From Siphlonurus alternatus (Eukaryota; Arthropoda; Insecta; Ephemeroptera; Siphlonuridae), in the NCBI GenBank assembly GCA_949825025.1, contig OX463783.1, positions 11,133,628 through 11,197,627 on the forward strand: a stretch of 64,000 nucleotides of DNA. Direction: 5' to 3'. This document shows positions 56,232-64,000 of this stretch, piece by piece. Under the pieces are notes generated by a model. The model did no database searches. It was not told the DNA's origin and was given only the letters and a program-made list of their open reading frames with translations. The position numbers and the translations under genes were made by a program. How positions within the stretch are numbered: the stretch's first letter is position 1; every line of letters begins with the position of its first letter.

Positions 56232-57788
56232 CTATAATAAAATTTTCTCTCTTTTTTCTGCTTCTTCTTTTTCTTGTCTACGAGTTGCCATTACAACTAA
56301 TATTTGTCCAAGCTGAAGCTTTTGTTTGTCTAATTGTTTTTGTTTTCTTAATAATATATTTTTTAAATTAATTAAACCCATTTCAGCAGTTTTTAATTTC
56401 TCACAATTTTCTGTTGCTTCTTTTAATATTTTAATTCTACTTGCAGCAATATTATTTGCAACTTTTGGTAATAATATTTGCAAATTATCAAATAATTCTT
56501 TTAATGACCTCCTTCGTAATTTTTCCTTCTGGTTCCTGGGATTTTGTGTTTCTATACCATGATCAGGAATATCTTCAAAGTCAGTACCATAGTAGAACTC
56601 CTCATCATCACTACAACTCAAGTCTTGCTCGGTGTCTGACAAACTTGGAAACTCTAATGGCAGAGATACAATTCCTAAAGAACCATATTCTGAGTCTTTG
56701 GATAGTTTAGTTTCTTTAGGAATAGGAACTCTAGGTCTTAAAGATTTTTCAGGAATATAATCTTCAATTGTGTTTAATAAATTAGATTTTTCAGACTGAG
56801 TATTAGAACTTTCTAAATCTATTACAGGTATTGGTTGATTGACATTATTTTTAACAATTGGTGGTAAATTTATATGAGCTACAGTTTCAGGAATCAAATT
56901 ATAATCTGTATTACATGGAATATCATTTGGTTTTTTAACTTCATCAAAATGTACTGGATTTTTACTACTGACATAATCTACTGTTGTTGGTATATATGTG
57001 TCATTTTTATAATTATCTTGATTAGAAGTTGATGGTAAATTTACTTTTGATGGTGAAACTGTAGCAACCATTGTTTTAGGTAGTAATTTAACTGGGTTTT
57101 GTGATTTTGTTACGGTATATTTAGGTCTTGTGTTGTTAGGGACAAATTGAAGAATGGTCGGAACAATACCAGCTGAGTTATTGGTAATCAACGCAACGGG
57201 AGTCACGAGATCATCCACAGTAGTGACATCAACATCATCATCATTATCGTCAACATGTCGACGTGGACCTGCAACAATAACAAAATTAATAATAACACCT
57301 AAATTGGAAGTGGTTTAATTCACATTTATTCTTACGTTTTACGATGTAGGTATTTCCATATTTTTTTTAAAAGATGATTGAGGCTCCTTGATTATAAAAC
57401 AGATATTTAATATTTACATCAATGACTACTTTCAATGCTTAGAGATGGAAAAATAGCACTTATCGCAAATATAAAATATCTGCTTTTGTGTCTGTTGGTC
57501 TCGTATATACTAATTATTCTATCAATATATCTGTATTGATAAATATAAAACACCTAATCACTTATAATGGTATACAAATTAATGATATCACTTGATATTA
57601 ATCTAATCATTAAACAACATTTAATTATAACATTGTAAGAAAAAAAAATCATACTTATAAATAAGGATATATTTGTAATAAAATAGAAAATAAATTTCAA
57701 TTTACTTTTATTTTTGTATAGAATACAATTAATGGATTGTTGTAATCAAGTCATTGTAAACAGTCTTTTCACTTACGGGTCAAAAAAT
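56232..57788 (-). CDS. bHLH-leucine zipper protein, terminal exon and 12-nt microexon
   Basis: The last exon is 57268-56232 (TAG), preceded by a probable microexon 57788-57777 (ATTTTTTGACCC) with a strong acceptor (TTTTTCCTCTCTAG) and a consensus donor (GTAAGT). The microexon is in frame (phase 1 in and out). About 350 residues are visible: a Ser/Thr/Pro/Asn-rich region, an acidic stretch (CSDDEEFYYGTDFED), then a basic helix-loop-helix (NPRNQKEKLRRRSLKELFDNL, with the E..RR DNA-contact pattern but Arg where His is usual) followed by a heptad-rich helix (LINLKNILLRKQKQLDKQKL). This resembles the Myc/Max/Mga class, which binds E-boxes as dimers. No usable start codon near its 5' end; upstream exons are not found within the window on this strand. 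It could be a 3' end of an off-window gene, or joined in another way (see findings). Confidence 0.7.
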
Positions 57789-59227
57789 CTAGAGAGGAAA
57801 AACAATAAAAATATTAAACCTAACAAGTGTTTATTTGTTAGACAAAATAACACACAAACCATTTAAGATCTCAGAGATTCTTAAAGTAAGTTACCAAACC
57901 AAGTTGATTGCACAATAGGGACAATCAACAAATAATTGTCATTTTTAAAAATTCAAAACACAACTTTTCTCTTATGACAAATTTTTGTACATCCTAAACT
58001 TATGGTAGAATGTCTTTTCGACATTTTTTTTTTTTTACCAAACTTATCACTACAAGATTTTAATATCTTGGATGGTGTTTATAAAAATACAAATATTAGG
58101 AAGATGTTTTTGAGTTATTGGCATGTAATGGCTTTTGAAAAAAATTATATTTATTTATATTAAATGTAATTAATTTAGATAATTAAATTTAACTTCCACA
58201 TTATAAGTATAATAGTGATAATAATACCTAATAATTAAAAACATATTTTCATATTTGTTAAAATAATATACAACTGTAAAGAAAATCAAATATAGAAATA
58301 CATGAGTGAAGACAGTAGTACCTAGAATAATTAACAAGAGTTTGGGGAAAAAATGAGGATATAAATAAAATATTTAGCACACATAAAAATAAATATTTAG
58401 CACTTGATGAAAAATATTTTAGTCCACACAATTTCTTCTTAAATTTTTTATCAACAATTAAACTTAATGCCTTTATATTTGTCAATAACACATCATTTTA
58501 TTTTATTGCCTTGAAATATTGTACAACCATTTTAATATGTATACTGTTCTGCTTTAAATGCTAGAAATATACACATAACAGAGAATGGTGGAACACTCTG
58601 GGTAAGTCAATTTTTATAAAGCACAGTTCAGCAGTAAAATAATTACATTGATAGAGTTTGACTCTAGATTGCTGAAATAATATTTAGTCACTTTGAGCTA
58701 TGAAATGCATTTTATTACAACGATTACTACAAATTTAATATAAAAAATATATGGATAATGGATAGTGTTTTATTCTATCTGTACAACACTTAAAAATCAT
58801 TGATACTGCTTGGAAAACCCCTTTTTTTTTTGCATATAATTTAGCTTAAAATGAATGGATGATAAATGTTATATATTTGAACAATAAATAGAACCAGTGT
58901 TTAAAATGCTAGGAATACACCATACTTGCTTTGCAAATTTACAGTGCAGTTTTTGCTGCTAAAATAAACACTTATAAATGTTTATTTATTTAGTATTTAG
59001 AAACCATCAGAGATCAGTTTTCTTCTAAATATACTGTATTTACATTTTATTGTAATAATTAACATTATAATATAAAATAATCTCAAGTATCATTGTTCGT
59101 CATAATAATCATATACTATATCTTAAACTAATCTTATAAAACTAATAATATATTTCATTTTGGTGTGAACACAATATACATGATCGCTAATACTAATTAA
59201 TACATACTAACTAGGCTCATATTTTCC
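57789..59227. other. Non-coding stretch between the two minus-strand 3' exon sets
   Basis: AT-rich, no exon seen. It should contain the 3'UTR of the Q-rich zinc-finger gene; several TTTATT sequences (AATAAA on the minus strand) lie around 58980-59050. No MITE recognised. Confidence 0.5.
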
Positions 59228-62200
59228 TCAATTTTTATAATTATATTTTATATTATGTATTTTCTTGACATGGGCCGATCTGTCAATCTTGCTCTTGAAC
59301 GTTTTGTCACATTTCTTGCAGGGATAAACACCTTGTGGTTCGTGAATCCTCACATGATCAACGTACGCAAGTTCAGTTTTGAGTCTCATGACACAGTCAC
59401 CACATGGGAATGGATACTCCAACGCATGGCATTCGTTTATATGACAGTTCAGAGTTTCATCACATGTAAAATTTATCTCGCAATAAACACATGGAAATTT
59501 TGAGATTTTCTTTCGTTCCTCCAACTTTTGTTTGAATTTACAACTTTCATGATTTGCCACATGTAATTTTAATAAATCTTTATTATTAGTACTAAACTGA
59601 CATATTTTACATTCATACTTCTTTTTAGTATGTTTCTTTTTTATATGAAAATTTAATAAATGTACAGAATTAAATTTCTTTTTACATATTTTACAATTAA
59701 TAATCATAGATTTTTTTATATTTTTAGGAGGAGGAATTGTTTTAATAATATTTCCATGTTTTTTGGTTACATGATTTGCTAAGGTAATTGCTGCTTTAAA
59801 GGCTGAGCGACACATATCACAAGCAAAAGGAAGTATTGATTTATCATCATGATCATATCTGATGTGAATGTTGAGTTCTCTGGCATATGTGAAACATTTG
59901 TCACAAGTTTTGCACACGTGCATTGGTTTATTATGAGATTTCATGTGAGAAAAGAGAGCTGGTTTAGATACATATTTTTTATCACAGAGTTGACACTCAA
60001 AAGGTCGTTCACCTGTATGAGTTCTTGTATGATTTAATAAGGAAGCATGTTTGCTGAAACTATTTGGACAATATTGACATTGAAATGGTTTAATACCTAA
60101 ATGTTGTAAAATATGTTGCTCCATTGTATTTTGTTTCATAAATTTTTTATCACAAAAATAACATTTAAAATCTTCTTTAGGTTTTTCTATGTCTATGATT
60201 GGTAAACAATTTTGTGAACTATTATCAGAATTTTGACTATTTTGTGTTGAATGTTGAGATAAATGATTTGTCAGTTTTTTAAAATCAGTAAATTTTTCTT
60301 CACATTTTGGGCACTTCATTTTTGGTCTTTCTGTGACAAAATTTCCAACTATTTCTTCCTCAAAATCCTCAGATTCTTGTGAACTTGTCACCGTAATAAC
60401 TTGAGTTTCTTTCAAAACACCAGCTGGATTATTTCCACAAGTCTCAGAACCTTCTGATACATTGACAATGCTTTTATCAGTACCAGAAATACTTAATATC
60501 TGATTAATTGCATCTGAATTTGCTTTTTCAATTTCTGGTGTTACACAAATATTATTTACCGCAGTACATGTTGCTAAAGTACTATCAGCATTTCTTGAAA
60601 CAATTTTTGAAGTTTTACGTTGAGTATCTTGTAGTGCAGTACTTTCATTAACTAAATTCTGACTGTTTCTAACGAGATCATTTGCCGTCCTTAGCGGTTC
60701 TTGAATTTGCAATATCTCCTTCAATCCGATAGACGCAGCAGAAAATGTTTCAGAACTATTGCTAGGAACTTGACCTAAGGTTTTTTTAATTACGACGCAG
60801 GGTTTATTACTACCTGATTGTTGTCTAGGATTTTGGATAACAGAGCTTGGAACTTTAGAATTGATCATATTTTGTGTGGTTTGAGTATTAATAGTAGTTT
60901 CTGACAATTGTTTCGCAGCATTTTCATTGTTAAGTTGAGTATTCTCATTTGTAATTACATCATTTATAATCTTTTCAATCAATCTCTGATTTGTAACATA
61001 TCCAATATTTTCATGTTGCAACGTTGATCCACTTTGTTCACCACTTGTATCTTCAAGAATTTCTACATTTTGAACATGCCTATCAATAAGCTGTCTTGGA
61101 AATAAGCTGTCAAACTGCACACTATTTAGTGCGATTTTGAGCTGAGTATTCTGCAATTGAGATTGGTTGTTTATGACATTCTGACGAGTATTATCAACTT
61201 GGTTTTGTGTTGAGGCAACATTTTCAGACAAACGAGGAATTGTGTTGACTTGATTTGAATCTGACGGAGGTCTATTTAACGAGGCTTGTGTTAGAAAAAT
61301 ATTATTTTGTTGTATCCCGTTTGATAGAGGACCAGAGTTTAAATTTTGAGGAACTAAATTTGTTGCATTTTGCGGCAAAAAAGTTGAATGTTGAATTTGT
61401 ATGTTTGTCTGCTGTTGTTGTTGTAGTTGTTGATGTCTCTGATATGATTCCATTGTTGTCATTTGTTGTTGATTTTGAACAACATTTCTTTGCTGAATTG
61501 TAATTTGTTGATGTTGAATCATACTTTGCTGTTGCTGCTGCTGATGTACCATTCTCTGTTGTGCTTGATAATTAACGGCATTGGCATAACCAGGTGGCTG
61601 TCTATATCCTTGATAATTTTGCTGAGTTTGTTGTATGGGGGAATTTTGAACCACATTTCCAAATTGATTATTACTATATACAGCTCCAACATTGCCTTGG
61701 TTTCCCAACATTTGAGTATTACTAACTTGATGTGAATAATATTGAGAATTTTGTACAACCTGATTTGGATTTTGAACCGACATTGACTGCTGCATAGTAA
61801 TTGCATGGTTATTTACTTGTGGGGTCATAATAGGAGTATTATTGCTATTGATTAAAGACATTTGTCCAGTATTTGTAGGCATGAAGCCAGAATGATTGAA
61901 TGTAGTGTTTGGCATATTTGGATAAGACTGAGTATTCTGTTGATAATTATAATTTTGAACTGCCGAGTTAGGATTTTGTTGCTGTGCTAGGTATGGATTT
62001 TGTTGTTGCTGTATATTAGAATGTTGATTTTGTAGCATATTAGGATTTTGAACTGAAGGGTTATAATTTTGTTGTTGTGCCACGAAACGATTTTGTTGCT
62101 GTTGCCGTACATCAGAATATTGTTGTTGTAGCATATTAGGATTTTGAACTGATGAGTTAGAATTTTGTTGTTGTGCAACAAAACGATTTTGTTGCTGTAT

Positions 62201-64000
62201 ATTAGAATATTGCTGTTGTGGCAAATTAGGATATTGTTGTTGTGGCATATTAGGATACTGCTGATGTTGTAGATTTGTAGTATTTCCAATTGGGCTTCTT
62301 AAAGTAGGCTGAGGAACTACGTTTGAAGCTGGTACATAAGGTAAGTTTGAGTATTGCGAAGTTGGAGCAACATTTTGGTAATTAGTTTGATTTTGAGAAG
62401 ATGGACTAAATTGTGATTGCATAGCCACCTGAGAAGTCTGATTAATCAACATAGGAATTTGTGAAGTAGAATTTCCATTATTTGTAAAACCTTGTGATTG
62501 ATTTTGAGTTAGTAATTGTTGATTTTGAATTTGTAAATTCCCACTTTGAGCTACATTTGATACAGATGGAGCAACTTTTGCTAAATTTTTACTTTCCCTC
62601 ATTCTTCTTAAATCTACTGCTTTTACTAATGGTGGCATTTTAGATGCACTTTGTCCATCTACAACTGATGGACTGTTACGTAAGCTTGGTGACACTTGTG
62701 GATTTGATACAGTAGGTGAAAGTGAGTGAGGGGTTAGCGGACTTTGTCTACAAGGTACAATTACAGAAGTTAATGGTTGTTCCACTGGCTCTGTGGACCT
62801 AGGGGTAGGATTGGACACAACATTTGTCTCAGTATGCCTAGGGGCAGGACTGGACACTACATTTGTTTCTGTATATGTAGGGGCAGGATTCGACACAACA
62901 TTTGTCTCTGTACATCTAGGGGTAGGACTAGTCACTACATTTGTTTCTGTATGCCAAAGGGCAGGACTGGATACATTTGTTTCTGTATGCCTAGGGGTAG
63001 GACTGGCCACTACACTTGGCTCATTAGTACCTAGCTGCTTCTGCGGTGGTGCCGGAACTCTGGCTGGTACTTCAACCGGACTTGAAGGCTCCAGAGTAAG
63101 TCCAAGCTGCGCCAGCGCCTCTGGTGGCAGAGCCTGAATGTCTAAGTTGTTCACTGAAGTCTGGAACATAAAAATGAGCATGAGAATTTTGTCAGGAGAA
63201 GTGAATCAGTGGGAATCTGACAAAATGTCTTATATAAATTTTACAAGAGAGCAATTTCTAACTTTAAAATGTACCTAAATAAAAAAAAAAATAAAAAATT
63301 AACATGAAACATTGAAACTTATATTGTAGAAGAAGTAATGCTTTTTAAAATGAGATATAAGTAAATGTATACAGTAAATATTTTGAAAATAAGACCTCAA
63401 ATCAAAATTTAATACATGAGACAGTCTGCTTCCAAACCGGCTTTTTCAGTTTTCGATAAGTTATCCTTATCACAATACCTGAAAGGTAGACTTTATCAGA
63501 AAATCAGAAAGCCGGTTTTGAAGCAGACGGTCTCAGACATATTCAATGTCAGAATTGCATGCCAGATAAACTTTTTTGTCAGATTGGCTTACTGTTGGAA
63601 GTTTCGAGTTGTACTGAGGTTGCTGAGAGGTTGAAGACGGAGATCCCCTTGTTGGCTGAGCGTCGTCTGTGTCCAAATCAATCACCTCCGGAGTTGTTTT
63701 CTTGCTGATTGCCTGGAGAACAGCTGGTCGCAACAGTGACGGCTGTGTCACTGGCTTCTGTGCTGCTGCTGCAGATACTTGTGACGTCAACTGACTCAAC
63801 ACGGAACTTGTTTGCTGCGTAGTGATACTCTGATTGGCTGAGGCTGGTCGAGACGATTGTTGTGGTTCAATCCTCACTAATGTTTCCTCTGGTACATTTT
63901 GTGGTACTTCCAATACTTGTGAAGGTATTGCTTGTGTTGATACTGGCTGAGCTTGTGTCACTGAATTAACTTGATTCCTAGGAGAAACATTTGTTTGAGG
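59228..64000 (-). CDS. Q-rich C2H2 zinc-finger protein, last two exons (5' end off window)
   Basis: Exons 64000-63593 (open at the window edge, donor ACA-GTAAGC) and 63160-59228 (acceptor TATGTTCCAG, stop TAA). They join in phase 0 and give 136 plus 1310 residues. The first part is Ser/Gln/Pro-rich with EVIDLDTDD, a SUMO-interaction-like motif. The last exon starts TSVNNLDIQALPPEALAQLG, then has 13-residue repeats of the type PRHTETNVVSSPA (coding 62790-63010), a Gln/Asn-rich region (about 61380-62280) with repeated NPNMLQQQ and NRFVAQQQN, and eleven C2H2 fingers at the end (MKCPKCEEKF to YPCKKCDKTF). Fingers 3 and 4 are joined by a TGERPF linker, a mark of DNA-binding arrays. Q-rich stretches often act as activation domains. 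Orthologue not recognised. Confidence 0.85.
63416..63540. mobile_element. Palindromic MITE in the Q-rich gene intron
   Basis: GAGACAGTCTGCTTCCAAAC then CGGCTTTTTCAG is mirrored by CAGAAAGCCGGTTTTGAAGC then AGACGGTCTC. It occupies part of intron 63161-63592, about 50 bp behind the donor. Confidence 0.75.

Noticed and set aside
61255..61806. Leu-rich ORFs on the plus strand and a minus-strand shifted ORF over the Q-rich region
   Set aside because: They are shadows of CAG/CAA-rich coding sequence in the correct minus-strand frame.
57788..63593. Direct joining of the Q-rich gene exon at 63593 to the bHLH-Zip microexon
   Set aside because: The donor is phase 0 and the acceptor phase 1, so the frame would break.
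1..64000. tRNA genes, CRISPR arrays, transposase or reverse-transcriptase genes, viral insertions
   Set aside because: None recognised on either strand; all mobile elements seen are non-autonomous.

Overview
The window is AT-rich animal nuclear DNA with intron-split genes and consensus GT/AG junctions. It most resembles an arthropod: it carries an N-terminal ZAD-type zinc domain joined to C2H2 arrays, a 5S-rRNA-derived SINE, and dense non-autonomous DNA transposons. No prokaryotic features are present. The species cannot be told from the sequence; a crustacean or another non-model arthropod is a guess.

Layout. 1-11138: no coding sequence I can support, but MITEs, microsatellites and a perfect inverted AGGTCA site. 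11139-19410 (+): last eleven exons of a Rho guanine nucleotide exchange factor (CxxC/CxxC motif, DH, PH); the 5' end lies upstream. 19411-22797: AT-rich DNA with a nested pair of TTAA MITEs and a long TA repeat. 22798-26985 (-): complete six-exon gene for TFIIE beta (GTF2E2), 287 residues. 26986-30750: divergent intergenic region with GC-rich islands, three palindromic elements and a 5S-derived SINE. 30751-48621 (+): a ZAD zinc-finger gene whose five common exons can be joined in frame to three different 3' ends: a 13-finger array (to 38099), a two-finger end (to 41803), and a two-finger plus AT-hook end (to 48621). 48622-56231: no gene, many MITEs. 56232-57788 (-): last exon of a bHLH-leucine zipper protein with a probable 12-nt microexon. 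59228-64000 (-): the 3' part of a Q-rich protein with eleven C2H2 fingers, running off the right edge.

Exon joins were checked by reading phase. RhoGEF: one missing upstream base plus 2684 nt gives 895 codons. GTF2E2: 864 nt. ZAD forms: 2988, 2043 and 4020 nt. All divide by three.

The most interesting structure is 30-64 kb. One set of ZAD exons ends in phase 1 and faces several stop-containing 3' exon sets that all open in phase 1, the architecture of lola and mod(mdg4). An antisense bHLH-Zip exon set also opens in phase 1, lacks a start codon, and has no visible 5' partner on its own strand. This permits, but does not prove, a trans-splicing or interleaved-gene arrangement. The mobile DNA is also informative: two insertions into older elements fix target-site duplications (8 bp for a hAT-type element inside the SINE, TTAA for a MITE inside a MITE).
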